A stretch of DNA of 6,079 nucleotides from Aquirhabdus sp. (GCA_030152425.1 JASLJP010000027.1:1-6079); one strand, 5' to 3'. Positions 1 to 5,505 are shown, counted from the stretch's first letter. Numbers and translations are program-made. Notes: generated from the sequence alone by a model not told the origin.

Positions 1-727
1 GGTCGATAGAGGTTGAGTCTTTGGCATCGTGGCCAGCCATGACTTGCAGCAGGTAGGCGCAGTCTTCGGCGGAGCGACCGATGGGGCCGCCTTGGTCGAG
101 GCTCGACGCGTAGGCGATCATGCCGAAACGCGACACGCGGCCATAGGTGGGCTTGAGTCCGGTCAGGCCGCAGAATGCCGCAGGCTGACGGATCGAGCCG
201 CCGGTGTCGGTGGCGGTGGCGAATGGCGCAAGGTCGGCAGCGACGGCAGCGGCCGAACCACCCGACGAGCCACCCGGTACGCGAGTCAGACCCCATGGGT
301 TATGTACGGCGCCGTAGTAGGAGTTTTCATTGCTCGACCCCATGGCGAACTCGTCCATGTTGGTCTTGCCGAGCATCACGAGGCCAGCGGCGTTCGACTG
401 GGTGATGACGGTGGCGTTATACGGGGCGATAAAATTGTCCAGCATCTTGCTGCCTGCGCTGGTGCGGACGCCTTCGGTGCAGAAGATGTCTTTATGGGCG
501 ACGGGGATACCGGTCAGCACGGCTGCGCTACCCTGCGCCCGCAGGTCATCGGCATGGCGCGCGGCGATCAGGGCTTGGTCGGCGGTCACGGTAATAAAGC
601 TATTGATCTGGCCATCGAGGCGCGCGATGCGGTTCAGGTAATGCTGGGTCAGCTCGACCGAGGAAAATTGCTTGCTGGCAAGTCCATCAGATAATTGACG
701 GATGGAAAGGTGATGTAAATCAGTCAT
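1..727 (-). CDS. gatA: Glutamyl/aspartyl-tRNA amidotransferase subunit A, 5' part (partial)
   Basis: GatA is the amidase subunit of the cytoplasmic GatCAB complex. It releases ammonia from glutamine, which GatB uses to convert mischarged Glu-tRNA(Gln) or Asp-tRNA(Asn) into the correct aminoacyl-tRNA. The reading frame starts at the ATG at 727 (MTDLHHLSIRQLSDG) and stays open for 242 codons to the window edge; the family is usually about 490 residues, so roughly half is present. The amidase-signature Ser-cisSer-Lys triad is complete: Lys79 in AHKD, Ser154 in PGGSSGGS and Ser178 in DTGGSIRQPA. These positions match the numbering known for other GatA proteins. The Gly/Ser-rich signature loop is intact, so the visible part looks functional. 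gatC lies 54 bases upstream on the same strand, so the two are probably co-transcribed, with gatB expected beyond the edge. No strong Shine-Dalgarno sequence is visible before the start. Whether the complex serves tRNA-Asn, tRNA-Gln or both cannot be told from this window. Confidence 0.98.
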   Translation of the reverse strand, partial: MTDLHHLSIRQLSDGLASKQFSSVELTQHYLNRIARLDGQINSFITVTADQALIAARHADDLRAQGSAAVLTGIPVAHKDIFCTEGVRTSAGSKMLDNFIAPYNATVITQSNAAGLVMLGKTNMDEFAMGSSNENSYYGAVHNPWGLTRVPGGSSGGSAAAVAADLAPFATATDTGGSIRQPAAFCGLTGLKPTYGRVSRFGMIAYASSLDQGGPIGRSAEDCAYLLQVMAGHDAKDSTSID

Positions 728-781
728 GGCGTTGTCGTCTTAATGTATGAGTTCTTTAAATTCGGTTGATCAAAAGACCAA

Positions 782-1075
782 TTATTCAATCACGCGCGGC
801 ACCAGATACAGGCCATCTTGGGTGGCGGGTGCGACGGTTTGGTAGGCGTCGCGGCGATTTGGCTCGCTCGGTACGTCGTCGCGCAGTGGCTGGGCGCTGT
901 CAAACGGGTTCTTTAAAGGTTCGACGTTGGTGGTGTCCAGCGTTTGCAGGTGATCCATCATGCCGAGGATATTATTCAGGCTGGCGGCGTAGCGTGCCGA
1001 CTCGTCGTCATTCAACTGCAGGTGTGCCAGCTTGGCGATTTTGAGGATGTCGGAGGCTACTAGGGTGCTGGTCAT
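782..1075 (-). CDS. gatC: Glutamyl/aspartyl-tRNA amidotransferase subunit C
   Basis: GatC is the small subunit that wraps around GatA and GatB and stabilises the cytoplasmic GatCAB complex. The 97-residue product has the normal family length. It shows the family pattern throughout: a helical N-terminal part with AKLAHLQL (about residues 14-21), the LNNILGMMDHLQTLDT segment (33-48), VEPL followed by an LRDD motif (about 51-67), and the C-terminal APATQDGLYLVPRVIE ending typical of the family. The start is the ATG at 1075, with a modest AGAGA ribosome-binding sequence five bases upstream. It precedes gatA on the same strand by 54 bases, forming a gatC-gatA unit transcribed away from mreB. Its leader contains an inverted repeat followed by seven T residues on the coding strand (1122-1191), which could attenuate transcription; this is inference. 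No strong promoter was found. Confidence 0.97.
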   Translation of the reverse strand: MTSTLVASDILKIAKLAHLQLNDDESARYAASLNNILGMMDHLQTLDTTNVEPLKNPFDSAQPLRDDVPSEPNRRDAYQTVAPATQDGLYLVPRVIE

Positions 1076-1121
1076 ATGGGTCTCTATTTTTTAAAAACGC
1101 GTGTCATCTATCAGGTGTTGC

Positions 1122-1191
1122 GCAAAAAAAGGATGTGCAGGCGGCGGACAACGGTGTATGGCTTATGGCGTCCCTGCACATGTTTTGTTGC
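1122..1191 (-). repeat. Imperfect inverted repeat in gatC leader, terminator/attenuator-like
   Basis: The arms are 1122-1141 and 1173-1191. The inner nine pairs are perfect (ATGTGCAGG at 1133-1141 against CCTGCACAT at 1173-1181). After a 1x2 internal loop there are eight more pairs interrupted by one mismatch, giving 17 pairs around a 31-base loop. Read on the gatC strand, the inner stem is followed by CC and then seven T (1130-1124), the layout of an intrinsic terminator, ending 48 bases before the gatC ATG. On the forward strand the same stem is followed by G and TTTTGTT, so it could work in both directions. The long apical loop weakens a simple terminator reading. The repeat is seen directly; its function is inferred. 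Confidence 0.5.
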
Positions 1192-1210
1192 AAAATTCTG
1201 GGGTCTTTTT

Positions 1211-1255
1211 ACGCGGCGGGCAGCGGACATTTGGGTCATCCGGGCGCTGCCGCGT
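1211..1255. repeat. GC-rich inverted repeat
   Basis: ACGCGG (1211-1216) pairs perfectly with CCGCGT (1250-1255), and CAGCG (1221-1225) with CGCTG (1245-1249). Only a four-base bulge (1217-1220) lies between the two helices. The 19-base interior can form a small GAC/GTC stem. The 11 mostly GC pairs should be stable in RNA of either strand. There is no adjacent long T-run, so a terminator role is not supported. It lies 19 bases from the repeat at 1122-1191 and may belong to the same leader structure. Confidence 0.45.
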
Positions 1256-1340
1256 TTCAGGTGGCGCTAGTTTAAACGACCCAGCGACTTCGTCTACAAA
1301 ATGAAGCAAAAAAATTCTGCTGCGATTATGCGTTATCTGT

Positions 1341-1417
1341 TCGGCACTTTGGCGGCCTTACTGTACTCTTTTGCACAAACATCATCAAACGAATCAAGGT
1401 AAGGCCATCCAAACCGA
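1341..1417. repeat. Long imperfect inverted repeat upstream of mreB
   Basis: Three paired blocks nest in register. TCGG (1341-1344) pairs with CCGA (1414-1417), TTTGG (1348-1352) with CCAAA (1409-1413), and GGCCTTAC (1354-1361) with GTAAGGCC (1399-1406). They are separated by a three-base bulge and a 1x2 internal loop, giving 17 Watson-Crick pairs and a 37-base apical loop. It sits about 160 bases upstream of the mreB start and, if the candidate promoter at 1506-1534 is right, outside the mreB transcript. It could be an operator-like DNA element, part of an untranslated leader or small RNA, or the remnant of a repeat element. Confidence 0.5.
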
Positions 1418-1461
1418 GACTTAAGTCACTCAAAAGCACATGAAAAGTATCGCTGTACAGC
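1418..1461. promoter_or_regulatory. Two 10-base palindromes upstream of mreB (possible operators)
   Basis: GACTTAAGTC (1418-1427) and GCTGTACAGC (1452-1461) are perfect palindromes whose centres are 34 bases apart, just upstream of the candidate mreB promoter. Palindromes of this length can be binding sites for dimeric regulators. However, one is expected by chance roughly every kilobase, so the assignment is weak. I do not recognise either as the site of a known regulator. Confidence 0.2.
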
Positions 1462-1505
1462 ACAGAAATGCATCTGGATTGTTAGACGTGGACACAACTC
1501 AAGTC

Positions 1506-1534
1506 TTGTTCAAATCGATGAGATTGGTTAAAGT
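1506..1534 (+). promoter_or_regulatory. Candidate sigma-70 promoter of mreB
   Basis: TTGTTC (1506-1511) and TAAAGT (1529-1534) are spaced by 17 bases and match the -35 and -10 consensus in 3 and 4 of 6 positions. Initiation would fall near 1541, leaving a leader of about 35 bases before the GTG at 1576. If used, the upstream in-frame TTG at 1534 would not be transcribed. The match is weak, and an additional promoter further upstream is possible. Confidence 0.3.
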
Positions 1535-1575
1535 TGCGGCCTTGCTTGTTTGCCCCTATTTTTCGGAAAATTCCT

Positions 1576-2622
1576 GTGATTCTTAAGCGTCTGTTTGGGT
1601 TGTTTTCGACCGACTTAGCCATTGATCTTGGCACTGCCAACACCTTGATTTACGCACCCGGCAAAGGCATCGTGCTGAACGAGCCAACTGTCGTTGCGAT
1701 TCGCCATAACGGACACCATAAAACCGTCGCTGCGGTCGGTCTCGATGCGAAACAAATGCTCGGTCGTACCCCTGCCAATATTTCGGCGATTCGTCCGCTG
1801 AAAGACGGCGTGATCGCCGACTTTGAAGTCACCGAAACCATGCTGCAATTTTTCATCCATAAAGTGCATGAAAAACGCCTGATTCCGCCTACCCCACGCA
1901 TCGTAGTCTGTGTGCCGTGCAAATCGACCCTCGTCGAACGCCGCGCGATCCGCGAAGCGGTGCTGCAAGCCGGTGCACGTGATGTACGTCTGATCGAAGA
2001 GCCGATGGCGGCAGCGATTGGCGCGGGCATGCCGGTCGAGCAAGCTTTGGGGTCTATGGTAGTGGACATCGGTGGCGGGACCACTGAAATCGCGATCATC
2101 TCGCTGTCGGGTTCGGTCTACTCCGACTCTCTGCGCGTCGGTGGTGACTTGTTCGACGAATGTATCGTCAACTATGTGCGCCGCGAACACGGCTGTATCA
2201 TCGGTGAAACCACCGCTGAGCGCATCAAGCAACAGATCGGCATGGCCTACCCGGACGCTGACGGCGAGATCCGCGAGATCGAAGTGCGCGGTCGTCATCT
2301 GGCGGAAGGTGTGCCTCGTTCATTCATCGTCAAGTCCAATGAAGTGCTGGCTGCGCTGACCGACCCACTGGCGTCGATCGTGTCTGCGGTCAAAACTGCA
2401 CTGGAACAAACCCCACCAGAACTGTCGGCCGACATCTCCGAGCGCGGAATCGTGCTGACCGGTGGTGGCGCACTGCTGCGCAATCTGGACAAACTGCTGT
2501 CGCGCGAAACCGGTCTGCCGGTCGTGGTCGCCGAAGATCCGCTGACCTGTGTCACCCGTGGCGGTGGCAAGGTGCTGGAACACTTCGACAACCCGAACTA
2601 TGACATGCTGTTTGTCGGCTAA
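1576..2622 (+). CDS. mreB: Rod shape-determining protein MreB (bacterial actin)
   Basis: MreB is the actin homologue that polymerises along the inner membrane and positions the lateral-wall peptidoglycan synthesis complex with MreC, MreD, RodZ, RodA and PBP2. From the GTG at 1576 the product is 348 residues, essentially the family length (E. coli about 347). This start is preferred over the in-frame TTG at 1534 because the protein then begins MILKRLFGLFS, the short amphipathic membrane-binding N-terminus of Gram-negative MreB. GGAA at 1566-1569 also lies seven bases upstream. Actin-fold motifs are in order: phosphate-1 DLGTANT (17-23), the NEPTVVAIR segment (35-43), the IEEPMAAAIGAG catalytic region (140-151, with the Glu expected to support ATP hydrolysis), phosphate-2 DIGGGTTE (164-171) and the adenosine-binding TGGGALL (295-301). 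It is transcribed divergently from gatC. An intrinsic terminator 16 bases after the stop probably makes much of its transcript monocistronic. Confidence 0.98.
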   Translation: MILKRLFGLFSTDLAIDLGTANTLIYAPGKGIVLNEPTVVAIRHNGHHKTVAAVGLDAKQMLGRTPANISAIRPLKDGVIADFEVTETMLQFFIHKVHEKRLIPPTPRIVVCVPCKSTLVERRAIREAVLQAGARDVRLIEEPMAAAIGAGMPVEQALGSMVVDIGGGTTEIAIISLSGSVYSDSLRVGGDLFDECIVNYVRREHGCIIGETTAERIKQQIGMAYPDADGEIREIEVRGRHLAEGVPRSFIVKSNEVLAALTDPLASIVSAVKTALEQTPPELSADISERGIVLTGGGALLRNLDKLLSRETGLPVVVAEDPLTCVTRGGGKVLEHFDNPNYDMLFVG

Positions 2623-2638
2623 TGGTTTGCGGTTAAAC

Positions 2639-2672
2639 ACTGGCTGGGCATGCGCTCGGCCAGTTTTGTTTT
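2639..2672 (+). terminator. Intrinsic terminator after mreB
   Basis: An 11-pair stem (2639-2649 against 2654-2664, beginning ACTGGC and ending GCCAGT, with two G-T wobbles and no bulges) closes on the four-base loop ATGC. It runs straight into TTTTGTTTT (2664-2672). This is the standard Rho-independent layout, 16 bases downstream of the mreB stop. Because mreC follows in the same orientation, it should act as a partial terminator that sets MreB above MreC and MreD. I recall largely monocistronic mreB transcripts being reported in E. coli, which would fit. Confidence 0.8.
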
Positions 2673-2726
2673 AAGCCTTCAGTCTCATATCGCCGTGCAG
2701 TATCCCACTCTGCGCCAGCTTTAATG

Positions 2727-2732
2727 TAGAAT
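2727..2732 (+). promoter_or_regulatory. Candidate -10 element for mreC
   Basis: TAGAAT matches the -10 consensus in five of six positions and lies 45 bases before the mreC start, downstream of the mreB terminator. No recognisable -35 hexamer is present at 16-18 bases upstream, and no extended -10 TGn. It could give weak independent transcription of mreC-mreD-maf; otherwise these genes depend on read-through from mreB. Confidence 0.3.
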
Positions 2733-2771
2733 CATAAACATCTGTTAAAACAAGCATGAGGCGGGTCGTCG

Positions 2772-3698
2772 TTGGAACAGAATATTTTTGCCCGCGATGT
2801 CCAGTCCTATCGCCCCGTCGTCCTGGCTGTGGTCGCCTCGATCGCACTGATGATGGCCGACTGGCAGCATCCCGATTGGTTTGATCCGGCACGACACGGC
2901 ATGCGCGCTGCGCTGGACCCGCTGTATGTGTTTGCCAGCTATCCGGTGATGTCCGGCGACTGGCTGGCCGAGCAAGCCCAATCCGAAGACGTGCTGCGCC
3001 GTGAAAACGCTGCGCTCAAAGCCGAACGTCTGCAAAACAATGTCCGCCTACAAAAACTCGCCGAACTGTCGGCGGAAAACACGCGCCTGCGTGGCCTGCT
3101 CGATACTCCACTGATCATCGACGGTCGCATGATCATCTCCGAGATCATCGGCACCGATCCCGATCCGCTGCGTCATATCCTGATCATCAACCGTGGTCAG
3201 GGTGATGGCGTGTTTATCGGTCAGATGGTGATGGATGATAAAGGCGTGGTCGGTCAGGTGGTGGATGTCTACGGCCATACCGCCCGCGTGCAACTGATCT
3301 CGGATAAAGAAAATGCCGTGTCGGTGCGCGTGGATCGCACCGGTATGCGCGGCATCTTGGTCGGCACGGGCGATAGCGGACGGCTCAGTCTGGACTATGT
3401 GCCCAATACGGCGGACATCGTGATCGGCGACCGTGTGCTGACCTCGGGTCTGGGGGAGCGATTCCCGGCGGGCTATCCGGTCGGGGTGGTGACCTCGATG
3501 GTGCGCCATGGCAGCGGCGAGTTTGCCGATATCGCCATCAAGCCGCTGGCACAGCTGGAAGGCGGCCATCATGTGATTCTGCTGTTCTCCGCGCCACTGG
3601 CCAAAGAGCAGCCGCATGCCGAGCCTGCACCGGTCACTCCGGCCAGCAAAAAAGATAAAGCGGCCAAACCTGCGGGAGTGCGTTATGTCGCGCAGTAA
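2772..3698 (+). CDS. mreC: Cell shape-determining protein MreC
   Basis: MreC is a single-pass inner-membrane protein whose periplasmic part links MreB and MreD to the peptidoglycan synthases PBP2 and RodA. The 308-residue product has the expected plan. It has a short cytoplasmic head (MEQNIFARD, like the family's NIFSR-type start), one membrane helix at about 15-30 and a coiled coil at about 66-108 rich in Glu, Arg and Leu. A double beta-barrel domain follows at about 114-275, with family landmarks DDKGVVGQVV (155-164) and TSGLGERFPAGYPVGVV (224-240). A Pro/Ala/Lys-rich tail (276-308) ends the protein. The start is TTG at 2772: an in-frame stop at 2757-2759 excludes anything further upstream, and GAGG (2758-2761) lies ten bases before it, a somewhat long spacing. 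The gap from mreB is 149 bases and contains a terminator; the end overlaps mreD by 14 bases. Confidence 0.96.
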   Translation: MEQNIFARDVQSYRPVVLAVVASIALMMADWQHPDWFDPARHGMRAALDPLYVFASYPVMSGDWLAEQAQSEDVLRRENAALKAERLQNNVRLQKLAELSAENTRLRGLLDTPLIIDGRMIISEIIGTDPDPLRHILIINRGQGDGVFIGQMVMDDKGVVGQVVDVYGHTARVQLISDKENAVSVRVDRTGMRGILVGTGDSGRLSLDYVPNTADIVIGDRVLTSGLGERFPAGYPVGVVTSMVRHGSGEFADIAIKPLAQLEGGHHVILLFSAPLAKEQPHAEPAPVTPASKKDKAAKPAGVRYVAQ

Positions 3699-4206
3699 CG
3701 GCCCTAGACAATCAGGCTCTATCAAAGACAGTCGCGCACTGGTCAAACCCGATCCGCTGCTGCCGATCCCGCTCAGTCTGCTGGTCGGTGCGCTGCTCAC
3801 GGTCTATCCCCTGCCCTACGGCTGGATCGCGTGGCGTCCGGAGTGGATGCTGATGCTGACGCTGTTTTGGGTGCTGCTGCAGCCGAAGTGGTGTGGGGTG
3901 TGGTTTGCCTTTAGTGTCGGCATCCTGACTGACTTCCTGCTCGACAGCCCGCTCGGCCAGCATGCGCTGGTGTTTGTCATCCTGACCTTTCTGTCGCGCT
4001 TCCTCACACGCAACAAACGCATGCTGACCTTTATCAACGTCTGGATCATCGCGGCGGTCACGGTACTGGTCAATCTGGTGATGATGTTTGTCTTTCAGCG
4101 CATCAGCGGCAATGTGCTGTCGCTGTGGTTCTGGTCACCGCTGATCCCGAGCATCCTGGTCTGGCCGATCCTGTATAGCTTTCTAAAACGCTGGCGAGCA
4201 AGCTGA
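3685..4206 (+). CDS. mreD: Rod shape-determining protein MreD
   Basis: MreD is a polytopic inner-membrane protein that bridges MreC to the rest of the elongation complex. From the ATG at 3685 it is 173 residues, a normal family size. A basic, polar N-terminus of about 25 residues is followed by roughly five or six hydrophobic segments (about 26-42, 50-66, 70-88, 92-106, 112-137 and 145-167). Family-like features are the PLPYGWIAWRPEW loop (42-54), the WCGVWFAFSVGILTDFLLDSPLG stretch with its conserved Asp (69-91), and a short basic C-terminus (LKRWRAS). The start is supported by GGGAG at 3674-3678, six bases upstream. Upstream extension to an ATG at 3616 would only re-read mreC in another frame. 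It overlaps the end of mreC by 14 bases and its TGA shares a base with the maf ATG, indicating translational coupling across mreC-mreD-maf. Confidence 0.96.
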   Translation: MSRSNGPRQSGSIKDSRALVKPDPLLPIPLSLLVGALLTVYPLPYGWIAWRPEWMLMLTLFWVLLQPKWCGVWFAFSVGILTDFLLDSPLGQHALVFVILTFLSRFLTRNKRMLTFINVWIIAAVTVLVNLVMMFVFQRISGNVLSLWFWSPLIPSILVWPILYSFLKRWRAS

Positions 4207-4820
4207 TGGCCAGCGCGCAAGACCCAACACTAAAAGCTGCCCCCACCACCCTGACCCCACCGATCGTGCTCGCCTCGACCTCGCCGCGCAGGCAAGCGCT
4301 GCTGCAGCAGGTCGGCGTCGCCTTTAGCACCGCCGTGATCGACATCGACGAGTCGGTACGGGTGGGTGAAACGCCTGCCGACTATGTGGTGCGGCTGGCA
4401 CGGCAAAAGGCACAAGCGGCCATTCCTTTTTTTAGCACCGATACGGTGATCATCGCTGCCGATACCAGCGTGACGGTGGACGGCCTGATCTTGGGCAAAC
4501 CCAGCAGTCAGCAGGATGCGTTTGCCATGTGGACGCTGCTGTCGGGGCGTTGTCATCAGGTGATGACCGGTGTGGCGGTGGCACGGCGCGGCCAGATCGC
4601 CAGTACCGTAGTGGTGACGGAGGTGGAGTTTCTGCCGCTATCCCCCACCCAGATGCACAGCTACTGGGACAGCGGCGAGCCTATCGGCAAAGCCGGTGGC
4701 TATGCCATCCAAGGTCTGGGCGCGGCCTTTATTCCCCGCATCGACGGCAGCTATAGCAATGTCGTCGGTCTGCCGCTGGTCGAGACGCTGGCGCTGCTGC
4801 GGCAGGCCATCGCCGGCTAA
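4206..4820 (+). CDS. maf: Maf family nucleotide pyrophosphatase (YhdE-type dTTPase/UTPase)
   Basis: Maf proteins hydrolyse nucleoside triphosphates, including modified ones, to the monophosphate and pyrophosphate in the cytoplasm. The YhdE subgroup acts on dTTP and UTP and has been linked to septum and cell-division effects. The 204-residue product shows the family signatures: LASTSPRR (22-29), the YVVRLARQKA helix (60-69), IIAADTSV with the presumed catalytic Asp86, the GKP loop (98-100), LLSGRCHQVMTGVA (111-124) and SGEPIGKAGGYAIQG (156-170). GSYSNVVGLPLVET (181-194) completes the set. The KAG..IQG and GLPL patterns favour the dTTP/UTP subgroup over the 7-methyl-GTP (YceF) subgroup; this is inference. 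The ATG at 4206 overlaps the mreD stop as TGATG. The N-terminus is about 17 residues longer than in E. coli YhdE, and no other ATG lies nearby in frame. The maf-rng adjacency found in related genomes is interrupted here by a reverse-strand gene. Confidence 0.95.
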   Translation: MASAQDPTLKAAPTTLTPPIVLASTSPRRQALLQQVGVAFSTAVIDIDESVRVGETPADYVVRLARQKAQAAIPFFSTDTVIIAADTSVTVDGLILGKPSSQQDAFAMWTLLSGRCHQVMTGVAVARRGQIASTVVVTEVEFLPLSPTQMHSYWDSGEPIGKAGGYAIQGLGAAFIPRIDGSYSNVVGLPLVETLALLRQAIAG

Positions 4821-4848
4821 CCCCGCACTTCCCGTTACCTTGGTTTTC

Positions 4849-5196
4849 CTACAGCGCCTTGCCATCAAAATGGCGGACGGGATAGGCAGTGATGTCGATG
4901 TCGTCTAGACAGCGGATATTGACGGCGGCCATGGCATTGCCTTTGGGGTCGAGTGCTTCGCCGAAGGTGTGGATGCCGCAGGTAGCGCAAAAGCGATGTT
5001 TGATGTTGTGTTTATTAAAGGTATAGCTGCTCAGCGTCTCCTCGGGGGTCTGCAGGTGCAGCTTGTCGCGGGGGACAAACCACATCAGGATGCCTTTACG
5101 CTGGCAGATGGAGCAGTTGCAGGCGGTGACATTGTCGATCTCGCCGTCGACGTCAAACTTGATATTGCCGCAGTGGCAGCTCCCTGTATAGCGCAT
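4849..5196 (-). CDS. GFA / CENP-V family zinc-binding protein, function unknown
   Basis: The 115-residue protein belongs to the family named after glutathione-dependent formaldehyde-activating enzyme (GFA, related to CENP-V), a small zinc-binding fold. It carries the diagnostic cysteine set: CHC (Cys7, Cys9), CNCSIC (Cys26, 28, 31) and CATC (Cys70, Cys73), the last followed by GIHTF. It is close to full length for the short members. Most family members have no proven substrate, and a formaldehyde/glutathione role should not be assumed. The ATG at 5196 is chosen because GGGAG (5208-5204) lies seven bases upstream and the family homology starts right there (MRYTGSCHCG). Frames open to 5250, but that upstream ATG would coincide with the predicted transcription start. 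It is convergent with maf, with a 28-base gap and no clear terminator, and divergent from rng. No formaldehyde dehydrogenase gene is nearby. It is probably a lineage-specific insertion into the mreBCD-maf-rng cluster. Confidence 0.9.
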   Translation of the reverse strand: MRYTGSCHCGNIKFDVDGEIDNVTACNCSICQRKGILMWFVPRDKLHLQTPEETLSSYTFNKHNIKHRFCATCGIHTFGEALDPKGNAMAAVNIRCLDDIDITAYPVRHFDGKAL

Positions 5197-5255
5197 GGTC
5201 GTACTCCCGTGATCCCTGCTGTAAATGTCCATCGACTGGGCATCGCCCATGTGTC

Positions 5256-5284
5256 ACGCTAATCAGTCGTCTAGCGGATGTCAA
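5256..5284 (-). promoter_or_regulatory. Candidate promoter of the GFA-family gene
   Basis: On the reverse strand a perfect TTGACA -35 box (5284-5279) is followed after 17 bases by TAGCGT (5261-5256), which matches the -10 consensus in three of six positions. Initiation would be near 5249, giving a leader of about 53 bases before the ATG at 5196. The weak -10 suggests modest or activator-assisted expression. Confidence 0.45.
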
Positions 5285-5331
5285 GGTCGGGGGCGACCGC
5301 GCCGAAGGAACGCTGTGATCTGCGCGGTGAG

Positions 5332-5346
5332 AATTGCTCAGCAATT
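5332..5346. repeat. Palindrome AATTGCT-C-AGCAATT
   Basis: Two perfect seven-base arms flank a single central C. As DNA this resembles the site of a dimeric regulator and sits about 48 bases upstream of the -35 box of the GFA gene. As forward-strand RNA it would form a six-pair AT-rich stem followed by T5, a weak terminator, but no forward gene ends nearby. An operator is the more natural reading, though unproven. Confidence 0.35.
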
Positions 5347-5477
5347 TTTGCATTTTATTCGTCGGAATTACACAAAAAAACGATAAATCTCCCTTGTTTA
5401 TCCATGATCTACGTTGATAATTAGCTTTGGCATCTGAGGCGCGAGGCGCGCGCGGCGTTCCGGATCTATCACGGACC

Positions 5478-5505
5478 GACCACAGCGGGGCGACTCCCTG
5501 TGGTC
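5478..5505. repeat. Strong hairpin upstream of rng
   Basis: GACCACAG (5478-5485) pairs perfectly with CTGTGGTC (5498-5505). After a one-base bulge, four more pairs (5487-5490 with 5494-5497, one wobble) close on a CGA loop. It has no following T-run and lies about 65 bases upstream of the rng -35 region, so it is probably outside the rng transcript. It may be a protein-binding site or a remnant of a repeat. Confidence 0.45.

Larger units (their letters stand above)
1076..1575. other. Divergent gatC-mreB intergenic region, no convincing gene
   Basis: Five hundred bases separate the gatC start from the chosen mreB start. The open frames here are short (64-67 codons on the forward strand) and basic or low-complexity, and resemble no family I recognise. 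The region holds three successive inverted repeats (1122-1191, 1211-1255, 1341-1417), annotated separately. It also holds two perfect 10-base palindromes, GACTTAAGTC at 1418-1427 and GCTGTACAGC at 1452-1461. A weak reverse-strand promoter-like pair, TTGTAG (1299-1294) and TTTAAA (1276-1271) with 17-base spacing, could drive gatC with a long structured leader. It matches consensus in only 3 and 4 of 6 positions. The region must contain the promoters of both the gatCA and mreB units. Confidence 0.7.

Noticed and set aside
29..694. Forward-strand open frame of 221 codons across the left end
   Set aside because: It lies wholly antisense to gatA, whose reverse-strand translation is full of conserved motifs. 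Its own translation resembles no family.
1076..1304. Small forward open frames (64 and 67 codons) between gatC and mreB
   Set aside because: They have no convincing ribosome-binding site, are basic Arg/Trp/Cys-rich sequences, and run through the arms of the inverted repeats. They are more likely random frames in non-coding DNA.
1534..1575. In-frame upstream TTG start for mreB adding 14 residues
   Set aside because: The GTG at 1576 has a better Shine-Dalgarno sequence (GGAA, seven bases) and gives the canonical MreB N-terminus. The extension (RPCLFAPIFRKIP) matches nothing expected.
1615..2298. Reverse-strand open frame of 227 codons inside mreB
   Set aside because: It is an antisense shadow of mreB. 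The His/Asp-rich composition arises from the complement of the mreB codons, and it has no ribosome-binding site or known motif.
3048..3800. Reverse-strand open frame of 250 codons across mreC and mreD
   Set aside because: It is antisense to two well-supported genes, with His/Arg/Asp-rich low-quality sequence and no recognisable domain.
4861..4874. GCCAT-caaa-ATGGC hairpin near the maf/GFA convergent ends as a terminator
   Set aside because: The stem is only five pairs, lies inside the GFA coding sequence, and has no T-run on the forward strand.
5197..5250. Upstream ATG at 5250 for the GFA-family protein
   Set aside because: The added 18 residues lack family similarity and the start would coincide with the predicted transcription start. 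The ATG at 5196 has a strong GGGAG site.
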